Below, one piece after another: positions 21,355 to 33,825 of a stretch of 64,000 nucleotides of DNA. The notes beneath the pieces are model-generated. The model was not told the origin of the DNA. It did not search any database and worked only from the letters and a program-made list of their open reading frames with translations. The stretch's first letter is position 1, and every line of letters begins with the position of its first letter. The translations under genes and the position numbers were made by a program. Source of the stretch: Lepeophtheirus salmonis (Eukaryota; Arthropoda; Copepoda; Siphonostomatoida; Caligidae); contig NC_052136.2 of NCBI RefSeq assembly GCF_016086655.4, positions 14,012,001 through 14,076,000 of the forward strand, read 5' to 3'.

Positions 21355-22590
21355 TTTATGAGTGAAGGCGAGTTTCCACATCTATCGTGCCTGTACAAGT
21401 CTAAGAGTTATTTATGTACATAAATGATATTTTTATGAGAGGAACTCTTCTCCCTATATCATTTGTTTGTAGGTATACATTTAGACGTATACACGAACGA
21501 TGGATGTATTTTTATCAATATTGATGACGTGGTCTTTGTTTCCTCACTTGCTTTATGTATATCTTTGAAAGAGTCAAGTTTTCTGTTTGAAAAACTCGCT
21601 GAAAGAAATATTGCAAAAACTACTCGTTAAAACGATCATACACCGTCTTTTCCACCTTTTCCCAGTGTACTGCGTGAAAGTATTGTATTATGTACATACT
21701 ATTAAATGTTAATAAAGAGATTGGGTAATTCATTAAGTGCTTGCTCCCTCGTTTCAATGGCTTAATGTGCAAAAAATGGCATTACTTCTTATTTTCCATT
21801 TCTCCTCCACTCCTCACGTACAAAGTCCCTCATTTATCATCATTATATGTTTGTTATTTATAATACATACATATATAAACAGCACCACGTTCAGGGCTTC
21901 AGAGAGTCGTAGAGAGAGAAAAGGCGTGTGGAGTGTATGTATATCTATAGAAAAAGTTTAGAGAGGCTAACTTTAAGAATGAAGATAACTTTTTTTTTTA
22001 AAGATAAAATAAAAGTCCAAGTAAACTTTTGAATCCCATCTGAAAAGTAGCACCAGTTGTGTGAACTTTTTGGTATATTAATAAGCTTGTACCAGTGAAA
22101 GGCCATATTCGGGACAAATTAAGTGTCATCAACTATAATTAAGACTCTTAGATAGATATTAACTTTACCCATATATTTGAATACAAAGCATATATAATTG
22201 AGTGAAATATTGGGCTGTATGTGTTTATAATACAAAATAATTCGACATTTGTGACCCGTCAACACAAAAGCAATCTAGAATTATTTTTTTAGTATTGAGT
22301 GAAGATGACAATTGTATTCTTCCTTGAATTATCGTCAATTTATATCGACAAATTATTTATGTTAATCCTTTGGGTGTACCGAAAAGTGACATTAAAAGAT
22401 TGAGAAATTGATTTAGGGTATATTTGAAAGAAGGCACATTGGGGCCAATGTATAAATATATGTATCTGAAATCATTTGAAGGTTTTTAACTATAGCTAAA
22501 ATTCTTGAACCTCTTAACTCATCCCAAACATTTCTAGAGAAAGTATATCATTCATTCAAATATGTCAATGAAATATTGGGCTGTTTGTAT
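21355..22590. other. Intergenic, no gene seen
   Basis: AT-rich, with no supported gene. The 74-codon frame at 21737 has no recognisable domain. Confidence 0.5.
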
Positions 22591-22591
22591 A

Positions 22592-23205
22592 CAGAGTCGA
22601 GACCCAAAATTTGCTGTAACCTGAACTTGTATGCAATAACCAAAGGACAACTCAAACCCAATTTGTGATATGTTGAAATACTATATTTAGCTATATTTTT
22701 TATTCAATATGCCCTCTTTCACAAGCAATAAATCCCTTGGCACACCTTCAAACATAAAGGTGTCTCTTGACGATAAAGGCCGTGTCCATAGCGTACCACA
22801 CTGTCATGATGGCAGCTCAGAGGGACTCCAAATTTGGATAAGAGGTGAAGCAAACATTCTCCTCAAATACGTTCTAAATTGTAAAGACCAGGGGGTCCAG
22901 GTTAAGGCTGGAGAAAGGTCACATAGAGGCAGGGCAGAAATCATCCATATTGTTGCTACATAAGCATTAATTCTTCTGGGCTGTAATGGACTTATCAGCA
23001 CTGAAAACGGCGTGCAAGAGATCGCACACGCGTTGCCTTTTTGTTTTTGCTTCAATATTTTTACACTTAGAGAATGTGGATAAAAAAATTGTTATTTATT
23101 TTTGTTTCAGCCATCCATTGGTTGCATAATGAAACCTTGTAGTTAAAAATAACATTGACAAAGTTCTAATTAAATGCGACTGCTTTTTTTTGTGTTCCCA
23201 CTCTG
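22592..23205 (-). mobile_element. Internally deleted mariner-type element
   Basis: It is bounded by inverted ends CAGAGTCGAGACCCAAAATT (from 22592) and, on the other strand, CAGAGTGGGAACACAAAAAA (ending 23205). Inside, on the minus strand across frames, is the transposase C-terminus: PASMWPPSSPDLNPLDF, then IWNVFEENVCLTSYPNLESL, ending ACERGHIE and stop near 22710. This is a mariner catalytic region with the last Asp in place. The first two thirds of the transposase are missing, so it is non-autonomous. Confidence 0.75.
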
Positions 23206-24300
23206 TTGTAAACTGTTGTCTTGATTTCTATGGAATATTGTTTTTAGGGAGATGTAAAACATTTCTACTTTTCTTGATCTTTATTTCATATTTTTGAGTA
23301 TACTACATAATCACATACATAATATCATACTTTTATTTTAAAATCTCACTTTCCATAACAATTAATCACTATTATCTTATGTCAAGTAAATGAATGTGTT
23401 GTACAAACATTTATATACGTACTCTATTGACCATGGAGCCTAATTCCACTAATAACAATAAATATAATGATTATCGTCATTAATAGAAATTGTTTACTCA
23501 ACTGTAAAATGCTCAATTTATTACCAATTAGTATTTTATAGAATAATGAAAAAGCTTTCTCGAAGCAGTTAACAATTTCTCTTGCATTTATATATCTATA
23601 TATACGAGTATATATGTATTCTTTGTCTATTGACTTGTAATATTAAGGCTTTGACTCTTTGTACAAAGATCGATATTGATAAACTAAAGGAAATATTTTT
23701 CTTTTATATAATAATTATTTGCAGTAAACATTTGTATTCTAATTTAACTCTAAAAGGTCCAAAAAAATTAGATAAAATATGACATCAAAAATATAAAGAC
23801 TAACAACTTTTTTAAAGGAAATCCTTCATGATCTAACCAGTCATCAAACTTGAATTTAAAAAGATTAAATTTTATTTACTATAACTATAGAAGGGATCCA
23901 TGTAAAGGAAATCGAAGTATAGGGAATAGAAAAGGAAAAACAGTTGATGCGTGTGCTCCTTTTTCGTTTCTTTTTTTCATTATTTAATAAGTCGTCGGGG
24001 TGTTTAAGTCTCCCTCTAAAAGAAAATATTTCGTTTATTGTTATTGTTAATTGATTTAAAAATGTATAATAAAATAAATATATATGAATTTAAATATACT
24101 CGTACTTATAATAAATTCCCTGTTCTAATGTTATTTTAAATGTAGAAGGTTCTCGTCTTTATAGTAGTAATTCATTTTCTCCCCAAAAATCATATTACAG
24201 GCAGCTGAAATTAACAAGGGCCTTAATTCCGTAATACCAGATGTTTTACTCCCTCCTTCTCCGTGTGCTCTTACACAAGCCCCATCTCTAACGATGACTT
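23206..24300. other. Intergenic, no gene seen
   Basis: AT-rich sequence. Frames such as 23582-23782 are Ile/Leu/Tyr-rich chance frames. Confidence 0.5.
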
Positions 24301-24309
24301 AGCTTTATC

Positions 24310-24500
24310 AAATTACAGGCGGTAGTAACGGGCAATGCCTGTGTTATTAGGTGTCGACGAAAAGACAAATTTTGCATTAATAATATGAAGATAATTATCC
24401 ATCAAATCCTTGGTGTTAGACTCCTTTTTTCATGTGCACACTGAGACCCTTTTCATCAATACTTAGAAGTTATCTCCTTAAGAATAAAAAAAACAGATTA
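24310..24500 (-). repeat. R1-related copy, minus, diverged
   Basis: GCGGTAGTAACGGGCAATGCC, GTGTCGACGAAAAGACAAA, CAAATCCTTGGTGTTAGAC and CATGTGCACACTGAGACC parallel 20820-20960. A weaker trace of the same block occurs near 26640-26700 (GTAGGCAGCATTGTCAGG, GCTAACAGACAAAC). Confidence 0.4.
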
Positions 24501-24769
24501 ACAAAAAATATTTCATATGATTTGATGAGCCAGGGAGTACTTTAGCTCATTGCTAAACCACATTTAAAGTTACATTGTTGTTTTTTTAATTTTATATAAA
24601 GTATTTTCCGGGTTTTTTTTCTTTTTCAATATGAATTGTCCTAAATACCTGCGAGGCTTCATTAATTTTTACATACCAACGTTTCATATTTTATAATCTT
24701 TTAATATCTACTGTTAATGTACATGAATTATGATGTGATCAGAGATTAATATTGTACAGTGCTTTCTGT

Positions 24770-25090
24770 ATGTATATTACACTCCTTGACCCTGGAAGCA
24801 AAAATAGCTGAGATACTTTATCATTACACTACACTGTTATATCTCAGCTCAATATTATATCAATATGATATACATCAGGAAGCATTACATATAATACACT
24901 CTGTATACACGCTTGATGCTTCATACAAAACGTATGTGGGACCTTATTAATATGACTACATTGTTATTTCCTAGATCAAAAATATGAATATTGTATACAA
25001 CTGAGAACACTATATACAGTACACCCTGTATACTCGCATGATACTACATGCAAACACCGGTGAAGTTTCATTACTTTAATATGACTATTA
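24770..25090 (+). repeat. Local tandem duplication, about 124-bp period
   Basis: ATACACTCTGTATACACGC with TTGATGCTTCATACAAA (from 24893) is repeated as GTACACCCTGTATACTCGC with ATGATACTACATGCAAA (from 25017). Each is followed by a TTAATATGACTA stretch. A weaker third unit starts near 24775. It is diverged, so an old duplication. Confidence 0.5.
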
Positions 25091-25269
25091 ATTTATATCA
25101 AAAATGCCTTTCTTCAAACATACAGATAAACGTTTCTTTATTAATATAGATTTATATATATTCACATTCAAAGAAGGGATACCCATCAAATACGACCAAC
25201 TTGTTACATCATGTTACATAATGCAGATCATTTAAGTTATTGCAGTTCTGAAAATCAAAGCTGTCCACA

Positions 25270-25605
25270 TAATTTTTTTTTGTTTTTGTCCCAAAAAAAT
25301 TTCAAAAATCCATGACCATTCATAAAAAGTTAAACTTTCCGGAAAAAAATTTAAGATATTATATTTTTGGAAAAAAAAGAAAAATATTCCCATCTATTTA
25401 CAAAAACTAAAACTTTTTGGAAAAAAAATTCAAAAAAGATATTTAAAATTCAGTTTACAAAAGATTGAATTTTTTGGGGAAAAAAATTGAAAAATATAAT
25501 TAAATTATATAATAGTAAATTTTTTTAAGAAAAAATCAAATATAAATTTAATTTGTGCTCGAGGGGCTGAATCCCTCCAACGCAACCCTTGCGTACACCC
25601 CTGAA
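25270..25605 (-). repeat. AT-rich subrepeat block R2, copy 3
   Basis: Units of AAAAATTTCAAAAATCCAT and AAACTTTTTGGAAAAAAAATTC. The right edge on the minus strand is CAGGGGTGTACGCAAGGGTT, then GCGTTGGAGGGATTCAGCC. Same order and edge as copy 1 (3896-4510). Confidence 0.55.
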
Positions 25606-27580
25606 AATATATGGTATAGATTAAGCTTCTTTCACATGAACTATTAATGCCAAAAAATTTAATCTTATAGAATATATTTTTAATTTGTACAAAGAAAACT
25701 TCAATGATAAATATTTGAACATTTGTTTCTGCTGTGATCATTAAAAATATTATTATGAAAAACCTACCAATATAGTTTTTCACTTTTAAATTAGTCTCTA
25801 TGCATTTAGATATTGTAATTTCCTCACTTTTAAAAGTAGTTTCTTTCTCCAGTGTGATTCTTAATCCATTAAATTATAGGATTAAGTGCATCCACTATTA
25901 ATTATGCTAAAAAGACAACCATCAATCACCGGTTTGCAATTTGATACTTAATATATGTAGCAAGCAGCAACTGATAATATGCTCATGAGGTCGTTACCAT
26001 GAAAATAATGAAGTTGGAGATATGACGTCACTACATCAAAGCTTAAATTTTAAAATACCTGACTTTCTTAGGCAATAACATCGTAATGGAGTTTCTTATT
26101 TTCTAGAAAATAATTAGATAATAAATGTAGTGAAGTTTAAGAATTTATTTACATATATATTTTTTGAAGAAAAAATTAATTGTAAGCTAGTTTTATCATT
26201 AATATATATTCTTAATTCTTTGTTTCCTTATTTTGATCATTATAGGAAATATTGCAAGGGATTTTTATTATGCAACCCAGGGGTTTCATTCTTTTTAAAT
26301 TTAGTAATCCAATCCAAATTTGCAATAAAAAACTAAGATATTAAATGATAAAAGAGCTGATTTTTGGTAGATCCTGAAGTTGTACAATGATAAAACACAC
26401 AACTTTATCTGCAAGCTAAAAGTTAACTCGCTATACATATATATCCAAACATATGGCCAACTTTTTCAAGCGTGTCACCACATTAAACGGCCATATCCAG
26501 CCTTCAAATTTAGAATTGTTACAAAATATTAAATAAGAAGTTAACTGCACTAAGCAGTCGTTTTTTAGTTCCCCTTGTCTGACCACAGGTTTGACTGATA
26601 TCATAATAATTAATGAAGGTTTTATTATGAAATGAGCTGTAGTAGGCAGCATTGTCAGGAGTTTTTAAGCGTCGGCTAACAGACAAACTTTCCTTTAAAA
26701 AAAAAGGAGATAACCTCAAGCGATATCTATTCAGTCTGCTTGTACACATTCCAACATGTATACAACATCTATCAATATAAAATATACACGATTATTCATT
26801 TTCTCATTCAATATTTTATTAGACCATTATATTATTTATGAAGAAACATACATACATAAATAGGTTTGTGGTAGATGTAAGATCTGCTAATTTATTACCT
26901 TCTTATCAGAACAACTCATAAAGTATATTTGTGTGGATAAGTAGCCCATACGGCAAAAAGAAAAAAAAAACAATAATCTTTTGTATCATGTTAATCATTT
27001 TTCCAAGGATGAGTTGTTTCTTGGACATGTAATGCTAGGGCTCCTCTGGATGTTCGATTTTTTTTAGATTTAACGTAGCCCTAGGCAAAATAATCCATCG
27101 AATGCAGATTTGGACTGTTATTTCCTTCCCTATAAATTCATAGTAGTGTCCGGTGGATAACGGGACAGTCTCCAAAATAATCTAACAATTAACACGGTCC
27201 GAATTGGAAGGTCAGTCACATTTAAAACCCCTGGATTTGAAATCCCTTGGGGGATATGGGGGGGGGTTGGAGACAAAATCATCATCAAGAAGCCTCATCA
27301 TTCCTCCTTTGTAATTTAAATCTTTTTTATATCTGAAGCAGCTGTTGCCACAATACCCAAAACTTCAGAAAATTTTGTTGACAAAATAAACTTTCTGCTG
27401 GAAAAAAAAAAAATAGACCCCATCATACTGCAGCATTATAATAAAATCGTTGGGGCATCTTAACGCCCTGTAATATATAAGTATTGCGATGAAAATCGAG
27501 TGTATATTTTACACACGGACGGTTTTTTTTTTAGAATTCGTAACTTGAAGAATGAGTTTTCTTTTCCTCAGCTGTTGCCA
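25606..27580. other. Intergenic, no gene seen
   Basis: AT-rich with a G run at 27258-27265. The overlapping minus frames at 26431-26749 have no recognisable domain and lie over R1-like debris. Confidence 0.45.
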
Positions 27581-27584
27581 TTAT

Positions 27585-28165
27585 TATACTGAATAAACAT
27601 TTGTTTGTGCTCATAAAGGACGGACAATAACCTTGAGGATTTGTTGCAAAGTTATAAACGTTAGTACTTCTTGGACACAAAGTAGAATTGAAGATCGTCA
27701 ACGGAAAAATTCCATTCTTTAGAGACCGCTTAATATCCGGCATGACTGATTTAGTAATGCAAATAAACTCAATAGGATTGCAAATGATGATTATGACTGA
27801 ATATATTATAAAGTGGGAATAATTTATTCTCAGAAAAACTTTGATTTGAATTTTTTGATGGAAATTCCTTTCTCCATTAGTGTTTAAAAGACAGTGATTA
27901 TATCAGGTTTTGATCGGATAGAAGGCATCCCAGTTTTGTTTTGTGACATTTAGTGCAACTTCATTTCTTCCCCTCTCTGTCAAATAAAATGTTTGGCTTA
28001 TTCCTGTCCTTGCCGAGTGGGATTTGTGTTTATTTCCTTTGTCATGTGCCTGCTTACAGTTGATCTAATAAAACGTAATGAGGGCTAAGCATCTCCCTTC
28101 CCAAAAAATGATTCAAATCGTCTGGATTAGCATGTTGATTTTGGGGTGATTTTATTATTATTTCC
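27585..28165 (+). repeat. R1 MITE-like copy interrupted by about 250 bp
   Basis: The 5' part is at 27585-27725 (TGTGCTCATAAAGGACGG, AACCTTGAGGATTTGTTGC, CAAAGTAGAATTGAAGATCG). The 3' part is at 27980-28165 (TTTATTTCCTTTGTCATGTG, CTAATAAAACGTAATGAGGG, TAGCATGTTGATTTTGGGG). The two halves are separated by unrelated sequence, probably a later insertion or a local rearrangement. Confidence 0.5.
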
Positions 28166-29532
28166 CGACAGGGCATATTTTATGCAGATTCACTGTCCCA
28201 CAATGTAGTAATAAACAAGAATTTACATCAAAACGATTCTGATTTTTTTTTTTTTTTTTTAAAGATTTTTTTTTTTCCAAAAAAAACAAAAAACATGGAA
28301 ATCAACAAACTTTTGACGGTTTTTTATAGATATATTGTATGTAATTTTTACAAACATGATATGTGACATTTTTTTTGAAACTTTTTTTTTTCATTCTTTC
28401 CCCCAAGTTTTTTTTTTTTTTTTAGAGAGAGTTGATTCTCCCCCAAAAAAAAAAAAACACACATAATATATGAAATAAGAAGTTCTTCTTCTTCTTAATT
28501 ACAAACACACTGTAACATACCATCACCAAAGAATGAGGCAAGACTTTTGTTTTTCTTTCTTTCTTTTCTTTAATGTAATTTGGTATGGTAGAAATAATTA
28601 TATAGAGGCTGTTTTTTTGCTGACATTAGGGTTAAATAAAAATGAAAGAAGGGGAATGAACAAATGAGGGCAAATGGGATATTTTAAAGGTTATAAATAA
28701 GCAGAAAAAGAAGATTTTTTCCCGCCATCCCTATGAATATCTTTGTCCTAACCTTACATAACATATCTTTCTATAATGATGACTTTTTTCTTTTCAAATG
28801 CGACATAAAATCTTTGTCTAATGTACCAAGAAAAAAAGTTGTGTATGAGGTGTTGCGTGTTGTGTCAAAATCTGATTTTCTTGCCCAGCAGTTGGTACAA
28901 TACATCAAATTATAAGTTCTAGCAATAGTGACGTCATAGACTATGATTGGTTGCGTGTTTTTGTCAAAATATGCCTGTCTTGCGCAGAGTCGGTACAATG
29001 CATCAAATTGAAAATCCTAGCAACCCTGATAACATAATGGTCTAACCTCGTATTTCTATTAACCTTGGTAGATACTATCTAGATATCAAAACTATTTTTT
29101 GAGAACTTGTATTTCAATATAGAAAGGACCCATATTTTTTCTCGTCTCCCTATCGATTTTTCAGTTCTATTCCTCTTATCAGTTTTTTATATTTGATTCT
29201 TCCAATTAGCTCTTGTTAAGCTGTGAGCAATTCTAAATCATGATTGAATGGCAATTCTAGAGTTGGGAAGAGTTACCTAACTGCTAGCAACTGTTTTTGA
29301 CCTTTTTTTTCTTTCTAGTATGCAAGTCGATAGTGGATAACCAAATTCCTTTTAAATTTTATATATTAGTAAAGTGGCATAGTGTGATAAATAATAAATG
29401 AATAGCTTATGATAACTCGTGTATTATTTTGGTAATGCGACCTTTGTATAACTTCGATTTTGTCGGTCCTTTGAGAACCGGCTACAAGGGGTTCCATTAT
29501 GTATATTTACTTAAATTATTTTACACTTTCAG
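28166..29532. other. Upstream/intron region of the 29.5 kb gene
   Basis: It holds long poly-T and poly-A runs (28243-28275, 28381-28460) and the tandem duplication at 28853-29040. Earlier exons of the gene at 29533 must lie here or further upstream, but I could not identify them. Confidence 0.4.
28853..29040 (+). repeat. Tandem duplication of about 92 bp
   Basis: The first unit GTTGCGTGTTGTGTCAAAAT through GGTACAATACATCAAATTAT and TTCTAGCAATAGTGACGTCA is followed by GTTGCGTGTTTTTGTCAAAA, GGTACAATGCATCAAATTGA and TCCTAGCAACCCTGATAACA. About 80 percent identical by eye. The first unit contains a CRE-type TGACGTCA. Confidence 0.65.
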
Positions 29533-32004
29533 AATGCTGGAGACTTACCTTCCAAAGGCTGTGATGTTCTTACATCAGGCACGACCACAAATCTTACTTC
29601 ATGTGATAATCGCATATCCAGAACGGCAACAAACTCTTCTGTCGAAGGAGGAGTAGGAGGAGGTGAGAAAACACTGGGCGAGACTTCTAATTTGAGGGAA
29701 ATTCACTCATGTCCTTCTTCACCCACAGAGACCGATTGTTCCTCTGGATTCTCCACTCTTCGGAGAAGAAGTGTCACGCTCACAGAGAAGGTAAAACGTG
29801 TACCATTTTGAATAAATATTTATTTTAACGGTTTAATGAACTTTTAACTATCTCTCTCCCTTTTGTACCAGATACGAACGAATCGTGATGGAAGCAAAAC
29901 TCAAGTTCTTCGTCAATATGGCTGCAACACCTCCTCAGTTGCTGAAGCAACGCAGTCTGTGTCCTACCAACAAAACTCTTTTGTGTACATTAATGGTTCT
30001 GATGGAAAAAGAACTGGGGTAGATACGAGTACAACGGGCTCCAAAAGTAGTCGGTCCTTTCCCTCTCTTATACCTATCACCTCATCAGCAGCACCTTCCA
30101 TGAGCAATGTCTCTGTTCTTCCATCCTCTGCCACTACTCTACCCCGATCAACTCAACCCTCTGCCTCTTCCACAGGGGCCTCTTGTAATTCTCAATATCG
30201 TGGTCACATTGTTCGACTTAACTCCATTGAGCCAAATACAGTCATGTTTAGCACAAAAGACTATCCTCTTCTCTACGATATTAGTGTTCCAGAAATCATT
30301 GACGAATTGGAAAAACAGTTCGACGACAAGCTCTGCGATCTCCAAGGCGTTCGTCTCGTCGGATCAAATGTCTACATTTGTCTTGGCAAAAAGGATTCGC
30401 TCAATACGCTAAGCACATATGGATTTTATGTTAGGGGCATTTCTGTCAAATTGGTAGATATTACCCACGATTCCGTTGTTATTTGTCTGACTGGAGTTCC
30501 TCACTACATCACAGATTCAACGATTACGATGCTTGTAAGTACATTTGGAATATGTATTGGGGAGGTAGAGAGACGGTTCTATAAGGGTGTGGACACTGGT
30601 GAACGCTACATACGATTAAAACCTCGATCTCATACACAAATTCCGGATTTTGTAACGGTTGGAGGCTGTAAAATACTGATTCGAATTCTAAATCAGGATG
30701 AAGTATGTCTTCCTTTTACTCTTTCCGAATTTAAAAGTGCCGACAGTGGAGATAAGAAGCAGCAGGGACAAGGCAACAAGCCCTCAGGCATCTCAAATAA
30801 CTTTCGTGCAAAACCGGGACATTGTAATGGCTCAGTAAATTCTCCAAATGGAGAAATGCCTTCCTCTTCCTCTTCAAATGTTCAACCCTTCTTTAGCTCA
30901 ACCAATCCTTTTTCTTCCCCTCCTCGAACAAATGACTTCCTAGTTGGAGAGCCACCTCCTTCACCCAAGATAGGAAAGTCCTTTAGAAGTAGAATAAGCC
31001 TCGCCATGAGATCTCCTACTGATGCCTTAAGGACTGAATCTGGTGCTTACATCTCTGGTGAACTCATTGATCTTCCAGCCCTCTCTCCTCCTCCATATAA
31101 ACCCCCTTCCACAAATTGTGACTCTGCAAGCTCAAGCAGTACTGTCACGACTTCAGGGAAAGAGGGAAATAATTACATGATGAATGGAGGTGGTCGATCT
31201 TCTTCAATATTAGGTGCAAAAGGCTCATCTGATGATTTGCTCTACGAGGGTCCACCATCTCTACATCATCAATTTTCTTCTCACCATCATATCCTACGAC
31301 CAAAGCCCCTCATCTCATCATCAACGGCCTCTCCAACAAACAACATCTCTTCCACGCTACGTAAAATTGCCTGCAAAGGATTGCCAAAAACAGACTCTTC
31401 CAACTCTCTCAACTCTCAGAAAAACAACAACCCGGACAAACGATCCTCTGTCAACTTTGAAGAGCCTAGACGAATGGGCATTGGTGCTAACAACAGTAAT
31501 CCCAACAACAATACCACGCATGTCAATAACTCCAATTCGAATCATCATAATCCCAACAACCTTCCCACCTCTCCTCCCACGAGATCCAATGTCACGTCAT
31601 GTTCGAAGACGGTGAATGGAATACTACGTAAGGGATCCGGTCCTGGGGATGAAATCGTGAGTCCCATCAGTCGCTCAAAAATGGAAAACCTTCACAATAA
31701 CAACAATAATAATAATAACAACGTCAAAGAAGATCATCCACGACGTCATCGGAAGTCAAAGAATGACCGTTCCTCCACTGCAGCTACCAAATCCTCTAGA
31801 AGTCGAAACTCTAAACTAGAATCTGTGACAGAGTCCGGAGGAGAGGACGGAGGAGAAAACAATTCGACTCTGACACGAAGCTCAAGGAGTCGGAGCAATA
31901 GTACAAAATCCAACAAGGGTTCCTCATCCGAAAAAACTCAAAAGGACTTAGCACTGACTCGAGATTTACCGTGGTGTGGGTGCTGGGGCAATGGATGTCT
32001 ATAA
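29533..32004 (+). CDS. Ser/Asn-rich protein, unrecognised, 3' exons
   Basis: Two joined exons: 29533-29790 (86 codons) and 29872-32004 (710 codons plus stop). The 81-bp intron has CAG/AATGCTGG before, AAG/GTAAAA at the donor and CCAG/ATACGA at the acceptor, phase 0. Upstream exons with the start codon are not found, so this is partial. The visible 796 residues contain an early motif FSTLRRRSVTLTEK and a folded region at about residues 195-367. The latter consists of two consecutive beta-alpha-beta-like units, the second containing ICLTGVPHYITDSTITML, TGERYIRLKP and GGCKILIRI; this pattern loosely recalls the paired RNA-binding-like folds of ZCCHC3 and of some LINE ORF1 proteins. A long disordered Ser/Asn/Pro/His-rich tail with an Asn run follows. 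The extreme C-terminus is WCGCWGNGCL, striking after 400 low-complexity residues and so probably functional (lipidation or a docking peptide). I do not recognise the family. Confidence 0.8.
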
Positions 32005-33825
32005 AAATACCCCCAAAAATCAGAGACAAAACACTTTATTTATCATTTTTAATTAATTTTAATTCATATTCTGCTGGTGCGCATTTAAAAAAAAAACCTC
32101 ATGAAGGAGAATTTCGGATCATGGAAGGATATCGACGTATAAGTCAAATCAGTATTATTAATCGTAATTATTAATTGCAAAAAACATTTTGAATATTATA
32201 AAAAGTATAATGACTACTATTCATTGACAAAGTTTTAATTGATTATTTTTGTGTACTCAATATATATCGCTCTACTCAGCCTTAGTTATTATATGTAATA
32301 CATATTACAATAGGTCTTTATATTATTAATTGTGTAATAATAATTAATTAGTTTATATAATCACACTTCATTCTATACCTATAAATATTTAGTCAATAAG
32401 TTTTAAAGAAAAAATAAATTATGCACATAAAATTCAATTTTATATCTTAAAGAAATGAAAAGTTACAAAAATAGAAAAAATTCAACCTTCACAAACACAC
32501 ACATAAAACAAAATATATAACATTTTTTAAATAAAAAAAATTCTGAATTGATGGTGCTAGATAATATTTTCGAGAAAAAAAAAATACAAACTAAAAAAAT
32601 TAAAAGAACGATTCAAAAAAGTAAAAAAAATATATATATTTTATTTGATTGCTTTTCCATTTTGTGCAAATATTTTTTTATATACACATAATTATAATAC
32701 CCTGATTCCATGGAATTCATTTTTATTTTATGGTTGTTGTTTTTTTAAGTTTAATTATGGATTTTTGTAGTTTTTTGTGTTTTTGCAACAGCTGTTATTC
32801 CTTTCCCCTTCCCCATTATTTTATTTCATTTGTCCTATATTTTGCATCTTACTTGGTGCTCGGACATAACGTCGAAAAACAAAACATCGAACAGTTACCA
32901 AAAATGTATCTAATACAATTCTTGTTCGAGTGTAATCCATAACTTAGAGTCTGAAAATAGTTTGTTCCAACACAGCTTGTTCAGGGGAGCAGGGGTGATG
33001 CTAGCTTTCATCTTTTGGGAGGGCCTTCGCTCCAAAGTTCTTAGGATCACCTGGTCAAATTAGCAGCGTTATTGCCCATTCGACGTTTTATCCTCTCTAT
33101 GTTTTGTACGCTCCACGTTTTGTCTTTCGACTTTATGTCCTAGTTTCATCTTAATTAGAGATATAAATATTATATATTATAATTTGTCAAAAGTTTCATT
33201 ATTTATTACTATTTTTAAGAAGAAGTAACTACAGAATACTGATAGAACCAAATTAGCCTCTAAATAATCTGTACTCACTCTTGATTAAGAGGTTATTAGA
33301 TACATACATATTGTTTAATTAATATTAATACTATTATTATATTAGAGACAGTGTGCCAAAAGATATAAAAAACAGTACTCAAATTATACGTATGAACACA
33401 ATATTAGAGAGAAGATTTACACTTTATTTGATCAATCCTTATTTTCCTTTATTTTTGCTTCAAGAGTTATAAACAGAGCACACAAAAAATAATATGATGT
33501 CTTACTTACTAGATGGAAGTTTTGAATGACTAAATTAATATGATATTTTTTTTTCTTATGAACAAACAAAACCACATTTTTAAGGGGTTCATTTATGAAT
33601 TATAACTATTATATAATATTATTATGATTAATATTAAAATTACATATACTTGTATTTATGAAAAACACAAATGAAATAATAAACATGCTACGTCTTGATA
33701 TATAGAGAAATAGATTAAATTATTTACCAACTTATAATTAAATCAAATCCCATAGTATTTGCCTTCGACGATAATACTCATCATAACAGTTCTGTTCCTT
33801 AGCGGGTAACGAGTTTTCCTTTTTA
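32005..33825. other. 3' flank, no gene seen
   Basis: Very AT-rich sequence, probably the 3' UTR and flank of the preceding gene. The 70-codon frame at 32730 is Phe/Leu/Cys-rich and not supported. Near 32990-33060 a GC-richer patch (GGGAGGGCCTTCGCTCC) may be a repeat fragment. Confidence 0.45.

Noticed and set aside
24893..25090. Possible CRISPR-like or satellite array
   Set aside because: Only two clear units of about 124 bp, diverged throughout, with no constant repeat and variable spacer pattern.
30107..31615. Alternative frames inside the 29.5-32.0 kb gene
   Set aside because: They lie wholly within the long plus-strand exon and have Ser/Pro/Thr shadow composition.
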